DNA from: Dyella tabacisoli
Lineage (GTDB): Bacteria > Pseudomonadota > Gammaproteobacteria > Xanthomonadales > Rhodanobacteraceae
Reading direction: 5' to 3'
DNA length: 64,000 nt
Assembly: GCF_003350925.1 (NCBI RefSeq)
Contig: NZ_KZ857180.1
Location: 62,001-126,000 of the forward strand
A program made the translations under genes and the position numbers. Shown one piece after another: positions 16,221 through 26,814 of this stretch. Numbering within the stretch: position 1 is the first letter of the stretch; each line of letters begins with the position of its first letter. Under the pieces are notes generated by a model. That model saw only the letters and a program-made list of their open reading frames with translations, searched no databases and was not told the origin of the DNA.

Positions 16221-18671
16221 ATGCAAAAGTCATCCAGCAAGACCGCCTCGACGCGGCTCGTCAATACTGCTTTATTCACAGCCATCCTGTTGACGCTTTC
16301 TACCGGCCACGCCAGCGCGCAAAGCAGTACACCGTCCGCCGCTGACAAGGCCAAGAACCTGAGCGCCGTGATCGTTACCGGCACACGGGCAGACAATCGC
16401 ACCGAAAGCAGTTCGTTGACGCCGATTGACGTCGTGTCGAACCAAGCCTTGCAGCAGACCGGCACCAATGAGTTGACCACCGCCCTGGCGCGGCTCATCC
16501 CCTCCCTGACCTTCCCCCGCCCTGCGGCGGCAGATACCGCCGACTCCCAACGGCCGGCGCAGTTGCGCGGCCTGTCGCCCGACCAGGTGCTGGTGCTAGT
16601 GGACGGCAAGCGCTGGCATCCGGGCGCCATCATCCTGACCAACGGCGTACTCGGGCGCGGTTCGCAAGCGGTGGATTTGAACACCATCCCGATCGCCGCG
16701 ATCGACCATATCGAAGTACTGCGTGACGGCGCTTCGGCACAGTACGGCTCCGATGCCATCGCCGGTGTCATCAATATCGTGCTGAAGAAAGGTGCCCAGG
16801 GCGGCGCCGTCGAAATCACCGGCGGGCAATATTCCGCCGGCGACGGCCGGCAATGGCAAGGTTCGGCCAACTTCGGCATTCCGCTGAATGATGACCGAGG
16901 CTGGCTGCGCCTCACCGTGCAGAATGGCAACCAGGACTACAGCAATCGTGCCGGCGTCAACCGCACCCGCCCGGCCGACGGTGTAACACAGCGCTTTGGC
17001 GATCCGGCCGTGCACGATCGCAATCTGTTTCTCAATGCGCAGTACGACATCACCCCTGGCGTACAGCTCTACGCGTTTGGCCACTACGGTCATCGCGACA
17101 GCACCTCGCCGGCGTTTTTCCGCAACCTGTCCAATAGCAACTCCGTGCCATCGATCTATCCCCATGGCTATCTGCCATTGGAGAACTCCGATGCGACGGA
17201 CCAGTCACTCGTACTCGGGCTGCGCGGCAAGACCGACGGTTGGCGCTGGGACGTCAGCGCCAACTACGGCGGCAATCGCGTGTCATACGACACCTTCAAC
17301 AGCGTCAATCGCGCCTGGCTGAAAGATTTCGGCTCAAGCCCAACCCGCTTCCACGACGGCATTCTGTCTGCCGCACAGCAATCGTTCGATATCGACATCG
17401 TCAAAGAATTGTCGGTGGGCTGGCTGCCTAACCCAGTGACGCTTGCCTTCGGCACCGAATACCTGCGCCAGAGCTACCGCATCAAGGCCGGTGACCCGAC
17501 CTCGTATTACACCGGCACCTCGGGAGTCTCCGGCGGCGCCCAAGGTTTTGGCGGCTACCAGCCGATCAATGCCGGCTCACACGCCCGACATGACGTCGCC
17601 GAGTATCTCAGCCTGGAAACCAATCTCACCGATCGCCTCGGTACGTCAGTGGCGGTTCGCCACGAAAATTATTCCGACTTCGGCAGCACCACCTCGGGCT
17701 CGCTCGCCGGACGCTTCGATTTCACCGATCGCATCGCGGTGCGCGCCAGTGCATCCACCGGCTTTCGCGCACCCTCGCTAGCACAGCAGTTTTATTCGTA
17801 TACCTCATCGCTCTACTACGGCGCAGGCAACTCGTTGGGCCTACCGCCCGGCATTTACAACACCGGCCTGGTCTCGGCCAACAGCACGGTCGGCCGCCTG
17901 CTCGGCGCACAAGCGTTGAAGCCGGAGAAATCGCATAACTACACCGTGGGCCTGGTATGGAACCCGATCGACCCGCTGAGCTTGAGTGCTGACCTCTATC
18001 AGATCCAGATCGACAACCGCATTACGTTGTCCAGCAATCTCGCGACCACCTCCACGGCCGTCCAAAACTATCTGGCCGCCAATGGCGTCACCAATACCAA
18101 CTACAGCGGCATCGCCTACTTCACCAATGCGGTGAATACGCGCACGCGCGGCATCGACCTGGTCGGAAGCTATCGTTTCGATTTCGGCCATGCCGGCACG
18201 CTGCAGACCACCCTCAGTTACAACTACAACAAAAACAAAGTCACCGAAGTCAAACCCAACCCCGCGGTACTCAACTCGCTGGGCCTGAATTTGAAACGCA
18301 TCGATCGTCGCGATCAGTACGGCCTGCTCGCCGACACCACGCCACGCAGCAAGCTGATTCTCAATGGGCTCTACAACATCGATCATTGGAGCGTGAACGG
18401 CACGCTGACCCGCTACGGCAAGTTCACCAGCTACAACTCCACCAGTGCCGCTTTCGACCAGACCTTCAGCAGCAAATGGCTGCTTGATCTGGCGCTGAGC
18501 TACAACCTGGATCGCTGGAGCTTTACGGTGGGCGCGGACAACGTATTCAACACCTACCCCGACAAAGCCATCGCCGCCAACGACAACAACGGCACCCTGC
18601 CCTACTCGGTGTTCTCGCCATTTGGATTCAATGGTGCGTACGTGTACGGGAAAGTGGCTTATCGCTGGTAG
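16221..18671 (+). CDS. TonB-dependent outer-membrane receptor (paralogue 1)
   Basis: Outer-membrane active transporter, substrate unknown. The 816-aa product begins with a signal peptide (to HASAQ), then a TonB-box-like AVIVTGTRADNRT, a plug domain (about residues 45-170, RGLSPDQVLVLVDGKRWH, YGSDAIAGVINIVLK), and a 22-strand-type barrel ending in a terminal aromatic residue (GKVAYRW). The start ATG at 16221 follows GGGGAGAATAC. It is closely related along its whole length to the receptor at 30391, e.g. IPIAAIDHIEVLRDGA and GFRAPSLAQQ in both. The two flank the B12 operon, but nothing in the sequence shows that they carry B12; the B12 receptor is btuB. Confidence 0.93.
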   Translation: MQKSSSKTASTRLVNTALFTAILLTLSTGHASAQSSTPSAADKAKNLSAVIVTGTRADNRTESSSLTPIDVVSNQALQQTGTNELTTALARLIPSLTFPRPAAADTADSQRPAQLRGLSPDQVLVLVDGKRWHPGAIILTNGVLGRGSQAVDLNTIPIAAIDHIEVLRDGASAQYGSDAIAGVINIVLKKGAQGGAVEITGGQYSAGDGRQWQGSANFGIPLNDDRGWLRLTVQNGNQDYSNRAGVNRTRPADGVTQRFGDPAVHDRNLFLNAQYDITPGVQLYAFGHYGHRDSTSPAFFRNLSNSNSVPSIYPHGYLPLENSDATDQSLVLGLRGKTDGWRWDVSANYGGNRVSYDTFNSVNRAWLKDFGSSPTRFHDGILSAAQQSFDIDIVKELSVGWLPNPVTLAFGTEYLRQSYRIKAGDPTSYYTGTSGVSGGAQGFGGYQPINAGSHARHDVAEYLSLETNLTDRLGTSVAVRHENYSDFGSTTSGSLAGRFDFTDRIAVRASASTGFRAPSLAQQFYSYTSSLYYGAGNSLGLPPGIYNTGLVSANSTVGRLLGAQALKPEKSHNYTVGLVWNPIDPLSLSADLYQIQIDNRITLSSNLATTSTAVQNYLAANGVTNTNYSGIAYFTNAVNTRTRGIDLVGSYRFDFGHAGTLQTTLSYNYNKNKVTEVKPNPAVLNSLGLNLKRIDRRDQYGLLADTTPRSKLILNGLYNIDHWSVNGTLTRYGKFTSYNSTSAAFDQTFSSKWLLDLALSYNLDRWSFTVGADNVFNTYPDKAIAANDNNGTLPYSVFSPFGFNGAYVYGKVAYRW

Positions 18672-18699
18672 GACTCGGTAGCAGCTTGTCGCCAGGCTG

Positions 18700-18811
18700 C
18701 CCCCCCCCCTCCCAGCCTCCCCCTACGATCGAAGGGAGTCCCTTTTCGGGACAAGCAGGGGGAGGAGCCAAGCACCCTCCCCTGCTTGTAGGGGGAGGGC
18801 TGGGGAGGGGT
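18700..18811. repeat. C-rich/G-rich hairpin repeat
   Basis: Two nested inverted repeats: CCCTCCCAGCCTCCCCCTAC ... GCAGGGGGAGG, and CCCTCCCCTGCTTGTAGGGG followed by GAGGGCTGGGGAGGGG. An inner stem is formed by GGGAGTCCCTTTTCGGGAC. It lies between the convergent TonB receptor and cobS 3' ends, where it could act as a bidirectional terminator. The same module occurs inverted at 37206-37331. Confidence 0.8.
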
Positions 18812-18840
18812 ACAACCTAGCGACGACGCTAGTCACGCCA

Positions 18841-19566
18841 CTAAACGTTCACCGTCAGCGCGATCAGCACCACCACCTCGACCAACTCAGTCAGTGCGCC
18901 GCAGGTATCGCCCGTCATCCCACCCAGGCGCTTGCGGCAGGCATGGCGCCAGCCGGCGAAGACCACCAGCGCGCACAGCAAGGCCAAACCACCACGCCAG
19001 CCAAACGCAACGCAAACAGCAGCGGCAAACAGCAATCCCATGATGCACGCCGCACGCGGGGCATCGACCAAACCACTACCGAGTCCACCACTGCGCACGT
19101 ACGGCACGCTCAAAAAAGCCAGGGTCAAAGCGCCTCGTGCCAACAGCGGCGCCAACAGCAACGCGCTCCAATGCGGTGTGGCCATGCTCGCCAACGCGGC
19201 AAATTTGGTCAGCAGCAACAGGATCAGTGCGGCGACACCCGCAGGCCCGCAGCGGGGATCCTTCATGATCGTCAGCGTGCGTTCGCGATCGCCAAGCCCA
19301 CCCACCCAGGCATCGGCACTGTCGGCAAGACCATCCAGATGCAAGCCACCCGTGGAAACTACCCACGCCGTCAACAGCACTGCCGCCGACAACATCGGCG
19401 GCCAGCCGTGCACCAGCCAGGCGAGGCCGCACAGCCACGCACCAAGCAGCAGCCCGACCAGCGGATACCACGCCAACGAAGCCGATTGCGCACGCGCATC
19501 GTCGAACGTCGATACCGGCACCGGCAAACGGGTGAGGAAACCGATCGCTGCAAACAGGCCGCGCAT
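18841..19566 (-). CDS. cobS: Adenosylcobinamide-GDP ribazoletransferase CobS
   Basis: Integral membrane enzyme joining adenosylcobinamide-GDP and alpha-ribazole (phosphate), the last assembly step of cobalamin. The 241-aa product starts [18 protein letters not shown] and has the conserved GLHLDGLADSADAWVGG (metal-binding Asp residues) and KDPRCGPAGVAALILLL, with 6-7 hydrophobic segments. The start at 19566 shares one base with the cobC stop (TAATG); upstream in-frame codons were rejected as cobC antiphase sequence. It is the last gene of the operon. Confidence 0.95.
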   Translation of the reverse strand: MRGLFAAIGFLTRLPVPVSTFDDARAQSASLAWYPLVGLLLGAWLCGLAWLVHGWPPMLSAAVLLTAWVVSTGGLHLDGLADSADAWVGGLGDRERTLTIMKDPRCGPAGVAALILLLLTKFAALASMATPHWSALLLAPLLARGALTLAFLSVPYVRSGGLGSGLVDAPRAACIMGLLFAAAVCVAFGWRGGLALLCALVVFAGWRHACRKRLGGMTGDTCGALTELVEVVVLIALTVNV

Positions 19567-20156
19567 TATGCCGGCATGCTGTCGGCGATAACGGTGGCCG
19601 GCCAACTTATTCGATGTATCGATGCGTGATGCACCTCGATACTGGCCATATCGCCGTAGGGACGGCCTTCGACGAGGCAACGAAGCAGGCGAATCGCACC
19701 GCCATGGGTAACCACCAGCACCCGTCGCGTGCCGGCTTTGGTGACGATGTCGTCCAGTGCCGCGCTTAGACGCGCACGAAATGCGTTAAAGGTTTCCGCA
19801 CCCGGTGGCGGGTTTGCTACCGGATCGGCCCAGAAACGGCCAAGCTCACCACCGGATTCTTCTGCCAGCGTTTCAATCGGCACACCTTGCCACTCGCCAA
19901 AATGGTATTCGGCCAGCCGGGAGTCCAGCGTTAACGGCAGTCCACGTGCGCTAGCCAGCTCCTGAGCGAATAATGCACAACGCTGCAGCGAAGAGGACAC
20001 GATCAACTCCCAGTCGTCACGCTCTTGCACCGCTGCACGCAATTGCATCCAGCCGATGTCAAGCAACGCATCATCGAGTTGGCCGCGATAACTGCGCTGC
20101 CCCGTGTCGCCGTGGCGCAGCAAGTCGATCACAGTGCCCTCTCCATGCGTACTCAT
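19566..20156 (-). CDS. cobC: Alpha-ribazole phosphatase-like histidine phosphatase (CobC)
   Basis: Histidine phosphatase of 196 aa, expected to dephosphorylate alpha-ribazole-5'-phosphate or adenosylcobalamin-5'-phosphate in nucleotide-loop assembly. The phosphohistidine motif is [10 protein letters not shown] near the N-terminus, followed by [28 protein letters not shown] and [11 protein letters not shown] with the second catalytic His. Context between cobT and cobS supports the role. It overlaps cobT by 4 bp and cobS by 1 bp. Confidence 0.9.
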   Translation of the reverse strand: MSTHGEGTVIDLLRHGDTGQRSYRGQLDDALLDIGWMQLRAAVQERDDWELIVSSSLQRCALFAQELASARGLPLTLDSRLAEYHFGEWQGVPIETLAEESGGELGRFWADPVANPPPGAETFNAFRARLSAALDDIVTKAGTRRVLVVTHGGAIRLLRCLVEGRPYGDMASIEVHHASIHRISWPATVIADSMPA

Positions 20157-21199
20157 GCCGTCGATACTCCAGCCTGTGCAAACGTAGCCATTTGATTGTG
20201 CAGCACGCAGGCCAGCCGCAACAGCGGCACTGCTGTAGCCGCGCCACTGGCCTCACCCAGCCGCATGCCAAGATCCAGCAAAGGCGTGGCGGCCAAGGCA
20301 TCCAGCACAATGCGGTGGCCGCGCTCTTGCGAACAATGCGCGAACAACAAGCCTTCACGCACACTGGGATTGATGCGCACCGCCGCCAGGGCCGCTACCG
20401 TGGTGATAAAACCATCGACCAGCACCGGCATGCCTAGCTGCGCCGCCGCAATATAGGCACCGGTCAATGCGGCGATCTCGAAGCCACCCAGGCAACGCAG
20501 TTGCTCCACCGCATCATTTGCGTCAGCGTGCAAGGCGAGGCCACGCGCGATCACCGCGCTTTTATGTGCGATACCTGCGCTGTCGAGCCCGGTACCGGCA
20601 CCGGTCAATCGATCTGGCGTTTCGCCCAGCAAGGCACAGGCCAGCGCCGTGGCCGAGGTGGTGTTGGCAATACCCATTTCGCCGCCGACAAATAACTGCG
20701 CACCCGATGCATGTGCCGCCCGAACGCTGTCGGCACCTGCCGTGAAGGCCGCATCAAGCTGGGCGACACTCATGGCGGCCTGCTGGCAGAAATCCGCCGT
20801 CGTGGCCGCGATGATGGCGCGGCGTACTTCCGGCAGCTCGCCAGGATCATTCACCGTGCCAAGGTTGACCACCTCCAGCGTCGCGCCAAGCGCGCGCGCC
20901 AATACGCTGATCGCCGCACCGCCATGGGCAAAGTTACGCAGCATTTCGCCCGTCACTGCCTGCGGAAACGCCGATACATTCTGCGCAGCGACCCCGTGAT
21001 CGCCGGCGAACACACTGATCCAAACGTGCTCGACACTCGGCTGCGCAACCCGCTGTAAAGCCGCCAGTCGTATCGCCACCGATTCCAGCATGCCAAGCGA
21101 GCCAGGCGGCTTGGTCAATTGCGCCTGATGCTCACGCGCCGCCGTTTCAAAACCAGCATCGATCGGCTGGCAGGTTTGATACAACCATTCACGACTCAT
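20153..21199 (-). CDS. cobT: Nicotinate-nucleotide-dimethylbenzimidazole phosphoribosyltransferase CobT
   Basis: Activates the lower-ligand base by transferring phosphoribose from nicotinate mononucleotide, giving alpha-ribazole phosphate. The 348-aa product shows [30 protein letters not shown], the [17 protein letters not shown] glycine-rich region, [11 protein letters not shown], and a C-terminal [13 protein letters not shown]. The start is ATG 21199 (TGATG with the cobU stop) or GTG 21202 (GTGA). Confidence 0.95.
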   Translation of the reverse strand: MSREWLYQTCQPIDAGFETAAREHQAQLTKPPGSLGMLESVAIRLAALQRVAQPSVEHVWISVFAGDHGVAAQNVSAFPQAVTGEMLRNFAHGGAAISVLARALGATLEVVNLGTVNDPGELPEVRRAIIAATTADFCQQAAMSVAQLDAAFTAGADSVRAAHASGAQLFVGGEMGIANTTSATALACALLGETPDRLTGAGTGLDSAGIAHKSAVIARGLALHADANDAVEQLRCLGGFEIAALTGAYIAAAQLGMPVLVDGFITTVAALAAVRINPSVREGLLFAHCSQERGHRIVLDALAATPLLDLGMRLGEASGAATAVPLLRLACVLHNQMATFAQAGVSTA

Positions 21200-21717
21200 C
21201 ACAGTGTTCCTTTGAGAATCAACGGCAAACCCGCGGCAACAAACAACACCCGCTCACAAGCCCCCGCAAGCGCCTGATGCAAACGGCCAGCCTCGTCGAC
21301 AAAACGACGACTCAGCTCACCCAACGGCACAATACCAAGACCCACTTCATTACTGACCAGGATGATCTCACCCGGTAACTCAGCGAGACATTCAAGCAAT
21401 GCCGTGCGCTCACGCTCAAAGCGATGCGCATCGACATCGCCAAGCAAATTACTCAGCCACAACGTCAGACAATCGACCAACACGCAACGATCCGCACCCG
21501 CATACGCACGCAAGGTATCGGCCAACGCCAACGACTCCTCCACACAAAGCCATTGCGACGGACGACGCGCACGATGATGCGCGATACGCGCAGCCATCTC
21601 CGCATCACCCGCCTGTGCCGTAGCGACATAAACCACCTCACGCCTCGACTCACCGGCAAGACGCTCCGCCAAAGCACTCTTACCCGAACGCGCACCACCA
21701 AGAATCAGGCTACGCAT
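21199..21717 (-). CDS. cobU: Adenosylcobinamide kinase / adenosylcobinamide-phosphate guanylyltransferase CobU
   Basis: Bifunctional enzyme that phosphorylates adenosylcobinamide and transfers GMP to it. The 172-aa protein has the P-loop [13 protein letters not shown] at residues 7-19, [21 protein letters not shown] containing the guanylylated His region, [14 protein letters not shown] (Walker B-like), and [10 protein letters not shown]. It is separated from cbiP by a 367-bp repeat region, the only break in the cob gene chain, but is likely still in the same transcript. Confidence 0.95.
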   Translation of the reverse strand: MRSLILGGARSGKSALAERLAGESRREVVYVATAQAGDAEMAARIAHHRARRPSQWLCVEESLALADTLRAYAGADRCVLVDCLTLWLSNLLGDVDAHRFERERTALLECLAELPGEIILVSNEVGLGIVPLGELSRRFVDEAGRLHQALAGACERVLFVAAGLPLILKGTL

Positions 21718-21769
21718 AAAAACGTCACTCCACGCATAGTTTTCTCCGCCCTACAGCGACGCTCAACGC

Positions 21770-22084
21770 ACCGCTCTTGATTTTGACCTTGCCCTTGATC
21801 TCGGCTCTTGGGGCCCCTGTGCGTCGGTGAGGGTCGGACGACAAGGCCCGCAGGGGCATCGACATGGATGTCGATGCCTTTTCGCCAGGGCAGGAAGCCC
21901 TGTCGAAAAGCCCGGCCGAACCTCACGTACCCGAAGGGCGACTCACCGGGGTGGCCTTCTCTTTGGTTACTTTCTCTTGGCCACTCAAGAGAAAGTAACT
22001 CGGACCCCGGCAGGGGTTCGAAAGCCCGCTGCAAGCGAACCAAGTCGCGACAACTCAAATCAAGAACAAGAGCAAGAGCCCCCC
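21770..22084. repeat. Xanthomonad-type intergenic repeat inside the cob operon
   Basis: About 315 bp with several stems (e.g. CGACATGGATGTCG, CTTTCTCTTGG...CAAGAGAAAG, GGGGCC/GGCCCC) and pieces that translate in one frame to YFLLATQEKVTR. I recognise that stretch from many spurious ORFs in xanthomonad genomes. The 3' end (about 22085-22125) is a CCCTCTCCCCC/GGGAGAGGG hairpin that overlaps the end of cbiP. No gene is supported. Confidence 0.7.
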
Positions 22085-23590
22085 TCACCCCAACCCTCTC
22101 CCCCGAGCTACGCTCATGGGAGAGGGAGCAAAGTCCACCCCCAATAATTTCCACAACGCCCCCGTATCCAAATGCACCTCAACCGCATCCGCCAACCGCT
22201 CAATACTAGCCTCGCGCAACGCACACATATCCAACGACACCGCATCGCGCACACCAGCCCAGCGCAACAACGCGACCAGCGCCTGCGGCTCATCGAACAA
22301 ACCATGCAGATAACTGCCAAGCACGCATCCATCGGCCGATAACGCACCATCCTGGCGCCCATCCGCCAACACGCACGACGGCATCGCCAACGCCGGGCCA
22401 TTGCTGACGCCACAGTGGATTTCGTAACCGCGCACGCACGCATCGGCAAAGGCCAACCGGCCATGCACCTGGTGCAATTGCTTGCCCGCCTGCAGCGTGG
22501 TTTCCAGATCGAGCCAGCCCAAACCGCTACTTGAGCCCGGCTCGCCCTCGATACCGAGTGGGTCATGCACCGCGCGGCCAAGCATTTGCAGCCCGCCACA
22601 AATGCCGATCAACTTACCGCCGTAACGCAAATGCCGCGCTATCGCCGCCTCCCAACCGTGGTCGCGCAGCCAGGCCAGATCCGCGCGGGTGGACTTGGAG
22701 CCCGGCAGCACGATCAGATCGCATGGCGGCGGTGTTTCGCCTGGGCCGATAAAACGCAACGCAACCTGCGGATGCGCGCGCAGCGCATCGAAGTCGGTGT
22801 GGTTACTGATACGCGGCAACGCAGGCACTACCACGCGCAGTTGCGCATCGGGCTTCGCCTCGATACCGCGCGGCAGCGCATCCTCGGCTTCCAGTTGCAG
22901 GCCATGCAGGTAAGGCAATACCCCGAGCACCGGCTTGCCGGTCTCGCGTTCCAGCCAATCCAGGCCCGGCTGCAGCAACGCGATATCGCCGCGAAAACGG
23001 TTGATGACGAAACCGGCGACACGTTCGCGCTCGCTCGCGGACAGCAAGGCCAACGTACCCACCAGATGAGCGAATACGCCGCCACGGTCGATATCGGCGA
23101 TCAACAGCACCGGGCAATCCACCGCTTCGGCATAACCCATGTTGGCGATATCGCGATCACGCAGATTGATCTCGGCGGGACTGCCAGCACCTTCGACAAT
23201 CACCGCCTGATAAGTCGCCACCAGACGCTGATGCGAAGCCAGCACGGCATCGAACGCGATACGTTTGTAGTCGTGGTAATCGCGCGCATTCATATCGCCG
23301 ATGGGATGGCCATGCACAATCACTTGCGCACCCGTATCGGTATTAGGCTTGAGCAACACCGGATTGAAATCGGTGTGAGCCGGCACGCCAGCCGCTTGCG
23401 CCTGTACGGCCTGCGCGCGACCGATCTCGCCGCCGTCGATCGTCACCGCCGAATTCAATGCCATGTTTTGCGGTTTGAACGGCGCCACCGTCACACCGTA
23501 CCGATGCAGCCAACGGCACAACGCGGTAACCAGGGCGCTCTTGCCGGCGTCGGACGTGCAGCCTTGCACCATCAGCACACGGCCACTCAT
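22085..23590 (-). CDS. cbiP: Cobyric acid synthase CbiP (CobQ)
   Basis: Glutamine-dependent amidation of adenosylcobyrinic acid a,c-diamide at b, d, e and g. The 501-aa product has the N-terminal dethiobiotin-synthetase-like ATPase ([53 protein letters not shown]) and a C-terminal type 1 amidotransferase domain with the nucleophile Cys in [10 protein letters not shown] and a late His in GSYLHGLFD. The start ATG overlaps the cobD stop (ATGA). The final dozen residues ([13 protein letters not shown]) are encoded by a CTCTCCC/GGGAGAG hairpin repeat and are probably not native. Confidence 0.95.
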   Translation of the reverse strand: MSGRVLMVQGCTSDAGKSALVTALCRWLHRYGVTVAPFKPQNMALNSAVTIDGGEIGRAQAVQAQAAGVPAHTDFNPVLLKPNTDTGAQVIVHGHPIGDMNARDYHDYKRIAFDAVLASHQRLVATYQAVIVEGAGSPAEINLRDRDIANMGYAEAVDCPVLLIADIDRGGVFAHLVGTLALLSASERERVAGFVINRFRGDIALLQPGLDWLERETGKPVLGVLPYLHGLQLEAEDALPRGIEAKPDAQLRVVVPALPRISNHTDFDALRAHPQVALRFIGPGETPPPCDLIVLPGSKSTRADLAWLRDHGWEAAIARHLRYGGKLIGICGGLQMLGRAVHDPLGIEGEPGSSSGLGWLDLETTLQAGKQLHQVHGRLAFADACVRGYEIHCGVSNGPALAMPSCVLADGRQDGALSADGCVLGSYLHGLFDEPQALVALLRWAGVRDAVSLDMCALREASIERLADAVEVHLDTGALWKLLGVDFAPSPMSVARGRGLG

Positions 23591-24585
23591 AAGCGCACCC
23601 TCGCCAGCGTGATCTCGCCCAACGCATTGTCGAGCCGGTCGAACGCCGCATCGTCGCCGGGCAGACCGAAACGCAGGCTTGCCGGCGATGCGAACAAGCG
23701 CGTAAGAATGCCGCGAGCAGCGAGTGCCTCATGCCATGCAGCGGCGCGCTCATTGCTGCACCACTGAAAGAATGCGCAGCCGGCGGTTGGTATCAGCCCG
23801 TGTCCGCTGAGCAATAAGGCGAGCCGCTTGCTGCATGCTTGCAGGCGGGCGCGCATCTGCTCGTGCCAGGCACGATCGGCCAAGGCGAGTTTCAACACGT
23901 GCCGGCTCGGCCCACTCAAGGTCCACGGACCAAGGCGCTCGCGCAATGCGTGCAATAACGATGGCACGGCACAGACAAAGCCTGCGCGAGCACCCGCCAA
24001 GCCGAAAAATTTGCCGACCGAACGCAGCACGATCAAACCCTCGCGCTCGCTATGCATGCATAGACTGTGTTCGGGGGTGGCATCGATAAATGCTTCGTCG
24101 ACGATCAACCAACCGCCGCGCGCAGCCAGTTCGCCATGCAACTGCAGCAGCGTGGCGACATCGAAGCGATCGCCGGCGGGATTATTCGGATGAATCAGCA
24201 CAATCACGTCGTAATGCTTTGCCTGCGCAAACAGTACCGCCGCCGAGCGGGATTCGACCTGGTGCCCCGCCCGCTGCCATGCATGCGCATGCTCGGCATA
24301 GCCGGGGGCAAGAATGCCGACGCACGATGGCGCGCATAACTCGGGCAAAGCCTGGATCGCCGCCTGCGAGCCGGCCACCGGCAGCAAGTACGGCGCCCCG
24401 TAATAGCTGCGCGCGACGTCGATCAACTCATCGTCGTCTTCGGGCAATCGATGCCATGCGCTGGCCGGAATAGAGGGTGCCGGCCAGGCGAACGGGCTGA
24501 TGCCGGTCGATAGATCCAGCCACTGTTCGGCTGCGATGCCAAAGCGCTGCGCTGCGCGCCGTAACCTGCCGCCGTGTTCAAGCAT
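23587..24585 (-). CDS. cobD: Threonine-phosphate decarboxylase CobD (CobC-type)
   Basis: PLP enzyme making (R)-1-aminopropan-2-ol O-phosphate, the linker of the nucleotide loop. Fold-type I aminotransferase-like, 332 aa: N-terminus [16 protein letters not shown], then [26 protein letters not shown], and the PLP-lysine region [17 protein letters not shown]. Start chosen at ATG 24585 because it matches family N-termini; an in-frame ATG at 24600 is possible. The cbiB stop (24578) lies inside this gene, so the two overlap by 8 bp. Confidence 0.92.
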   Translation of the reverse strand: MLEHGGRLRRAAQRFGIAAEQWLDLSTGISPFAWPAPSIPASAWHRLPEDDDELIDVARSYYGAPYLLPVAGSQAAIQALPELCAPSCVGILAPGYAEHAHAWQRAGHQVESRSAAVLFAQAKHYDVIVLIHPNNPAGDRFDVATLLQLHGELAARGGWLIVDEAFIDATPEHSLCMHSEREGLIVLRSVGKFFGLAGARAGFVCAVPSLLHALRERLGPWTLSGPSRHVLKLALADRAWHEQMRARLQACSKRLALLLSGHGLIPTAGCAFFQWCSNERAAAWHEALAARGILTRLFASPASLRFGLPGDDAAFDRLDNALGEITLARVRL

Positions 24586-25498
24586 GTGCGCCTCCGCCAA
24601 CGATCCATGCCAGCAGTATCACCAGCACAAGCCACAGCACGACGGCGTGCCGCACCAGCCGCAGCGCGCGCGTGATCGAACCGGCATCAGGCATCGCGCC
24701 CTCGCCGAGTTCGGGCCGCGCCTCCCACACCCCGTGATAAGGCGCCGCACCACCCAGCTTCACCCGCAAGGCACCGGCACCAGCCGCCATCACCGGGCCG
24801 GCATTCGGGCTGTCCCATTGCGGCGCCTGCCGGCGCCAGCAGCGCAGCGCGCATGCCGTATGGCCGAGCACGGCGTAGCTCAACGCGGTCAACCGCGCGG
24901 GCACAAAATTAAGCACGTCGTCGATCCGCGCCGCTGCCCAGCCAAAGCGCTCATAGCGCGGCGTGCGATAGCCCCACATGGCATCGAGCGTATTAGCGAG
25001 CCGGTACAGCACGGCGCCCGGCGCACCGAGCAAGGCAAACCAGAACAGCGCACCGAACACCGCATCGCTGCCGTTCTCCAACACCGATTCGGTCGCCGCC
25101 GCAGCGACCTGACTGGCATCAAGCAAGGCGGTATCGCGACTGACCATGCGGCCTACGCTCGCACGAGCCACATCGAGATCACCGGCCGCCAATGCATCCG
25201 CGACAGGCTGGGCGTGCTCACCAAGACTTCGGTGGCCGATCGCCAGATACAAGGCAACCACACTGCAAGTCCACCACAACCACCACGTCGCCATGGACAG
25301 TACCCACCACGTCAGCGCGACCAGCGGCAACACCGCAAGGCACCACGCACCCAGGCCAGCCAGGCGCCGATCAGCATGCAACCGCATCTCGATCGTGCCT
25401 GCCAGCTTTCCGAACATCACCAGCGGATGCGCGCGCCGCGGCTCACCTAAAGCGCTATCGAGCAGCACGGCGGCGAGCATGGCGAGCGCGCTGCTCAC
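24578..25498 (-). CDS. cbiB: Adenosylcobinamide-phosphate synthase CbiB
   Basis: Membrane enzyme attaching the aminopropanol (phosphate) side chain to adenosylcobyric acid. The 306-aa product has 4-5 hydrophobic segments, an early [21 protein letters not shown], the core [27 protein letters not shown] (shown in pieces: [21 protein letters not shown]), and [14 protein letters not shown]. The start is GTG at 25498, whose GTGA overlaps the cbiA stop. The frame is open 151 codons further upstream, but that is antiphase cbiA sequence. Confidence 0.94.
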   Translation of the reverse strand: MSSALAMLAAVLLDSALGEPRRAHPLVMFGKLAGTIEMRLHADRRLAGLGAWCLAVLPLVALTWWVLSMATWWLWWTCSVVALYLAIGHRSLGEHAQPVADALAAGDLDVARASVGRMVSRDTALLDASQVAAAATESVLENGSDAVFGALFWFALLGAPGAVLYRLANTLDAMWGYRTPRYERFGWAAARIDDVLNFVPARLTALSYAVLGHTACALRCWRRQAPQWDSPNAGPVMAAGAGALRVKLGGAAPYHGVWEARPELGEGAMPDAGSITRALRLVRHAVVLWLVLVILLAWIVGGGAHA

Positions 25499-26814
25499 GG
25501 CAGAAACAACCCCTGTGCCGCAGCCGGGTTCGACGGAAAATAAAGATGCATGAAGCTCGCCGTCATGCGCTGCCGGCGATAGATGCCCTCGCTGCTCGGC
25601 CCTTTGTCGGGGTTGACGGCCAAAACCAGCGGCGTCGATGCGATCTCGGCGCGCGCGTAATGGAAGGTATGCCCACGCAAGCCACCTTCGGGAAGCTCGA
25701 CCGACTGCATACCGATCGCACTCAGCCGCGCCTGCATCTCTGCCCTGCCCGACAACAGACCGGCCATTGGAAACGCGACGCCGTCCTGACCAGCCAATGT
25801 ATCCAGCGCAAACAGCATGCCGCCGCATTCGGCGAGCAAGGGCTTGCCGGCATCGACATGCGCATGTAGCGCCGCGTGCAGTGCCGTGTGCTGCGACAGC
25901 TTTTGCAGATGCAGCTCCGGGTAGCCACCGGGCAACCACACCGCATCGCAAACCGGTAATGTATCGCCGGCCAGCGGCGAGAAGAATTGCAATTGCGCAC
26001 CAGCGGCGCGCAATACGTCCAGATTGGCCGGATACACAAAGCAGAACGCCGCGTCGCGCGCGACTGCAATACGCAGGCCCTGAAGCTGTGGTGTCGATGG
26101 CGCCACGGCCTCAGCCGCGAAGCGCACCGGCGGCGGCAACGTCGCCTCGGCATGGGTGGCCCAGGCATCGGCCAGCGCATCGAGCCGTGCATCGATATCG
26201 CTTAACTCAGCGGCGGCGACCAGACCCAGATGACGCTCCGGCAGAGCCAGCGACGCGTCGCGCGGTAACGCGCCCAGCCAATGCAGATCCGGCGGCAAGC
26301 TTTCGGCCAGCAATTGGGCGTGATACGCGCTGCCGATACGGTTGGCCGCCACGCCGTGTACCTGTAAACCCTCGCGATAGCGCGCAAGCCCGGTCGCAAG
26401 CGCGCCAAAGGTCTGCGCCATCGCCGAGCCGTCGATGACCGCCAATACCGGCAAGCCCAATCGCTGCGCCAGATCGGCACTCGACATACTGCCGTCGAAC
26501 AAGCCCATCACGCCTTCGACCAGAATCAGGTCGGCGTCGCCCGCTGCCTGGTAAAGACGCGCACGCACATCGGCCTCGCCGCCCATCCACAGATCGAGCT
26601 GATAGACCGGATGACCGCTGGCCCGCTCCAGCACCATCGGATCGAGAAAATCCGGGCCGGTCTTGAACACCCGAACGCGCCGCCCCTGCCGCGTATGCCA
26701 CCGCGCCAAGGCAGCGGTCACACTGGTCTTGCCCTGCCCCGAGGCCGGCGCGGAAACCAGCAAGGCCGGGCAATCACGCGCTGAAGAATCAGGCGCCAGC
26801 GCATCGAGCGTCAC
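25495..26814 (-). CDS. cbiA: Cobyrinate a,c-diamide synthase CbiA (CobB)
   Basis: Glutamine- and ATP-dependent amidation of carboxylates a and c of cobyrinic (or hydrogenobyrinic) acid. The 439-aa product has the P-loop [50 protein letters not shown], and a C-terminal class I amidotransferase domain with the nucleophile in [11 protein letters not shown] and a His in [11 protein letters not shown]. It starts at GTG 26814, overlapping the cobO stop (GTGA). Corrin-ring genes are not in this window, so its substrate must come from outside this operon. Confidence 0.94.
   Translation of the reverse strand: MTLDALAPDSSARDCPALLVSAPASGQGKTSVTAALARWHTRQGRRVRVFKTGPDFLDPMVLERASGHPVYQLDLWMGGEADVRARLYQAAGDADLILVEGVMGLFDGSMSSADLAQRLGLPVLAVIDGSAMAQTFGALATGLARYREGLQVHGVAANRIGSAYHAQLLAESLPPDLHWLGALPRDASLALPERHLGLVAAAELSDIDARLDALADAWATHAEATLPPPVRFAAEAVAPSTPQLQGLRIAVARDAAFCFVYPANLDVLRAAGAQLQFFSPLAGDTLPVCDAVWLPGGYPELHLQKLSQHTALHAALHAHVDAGKPLLAECGGMLFALDTLAGQDGVAFPMAGLLSGRAEMQARLSAIGMQSVELPEGGLRGHTFHYARAEIASTPLVLAVNPDKGPSSEGIYRRQRMTASFMHLYFPSNPAAAQGLFLP

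Noticed and set aside
21808-22209. ORFs in the cob operon gap (YFLLATQEKVTR-type)
   Set aside because: Recognised as translation of a dispersed xanthomonad intergenic repeat; both strands give similar short frames and none has a ribosome site.
25499-25951. Long N-terminal extension of CbiB
   Set aside because: It lies in antiphase inside cbiA and is Arg/Ala/Gly-rich. A GTG start at 25498 overlapping the cbiA stop gives a normal CbiB.
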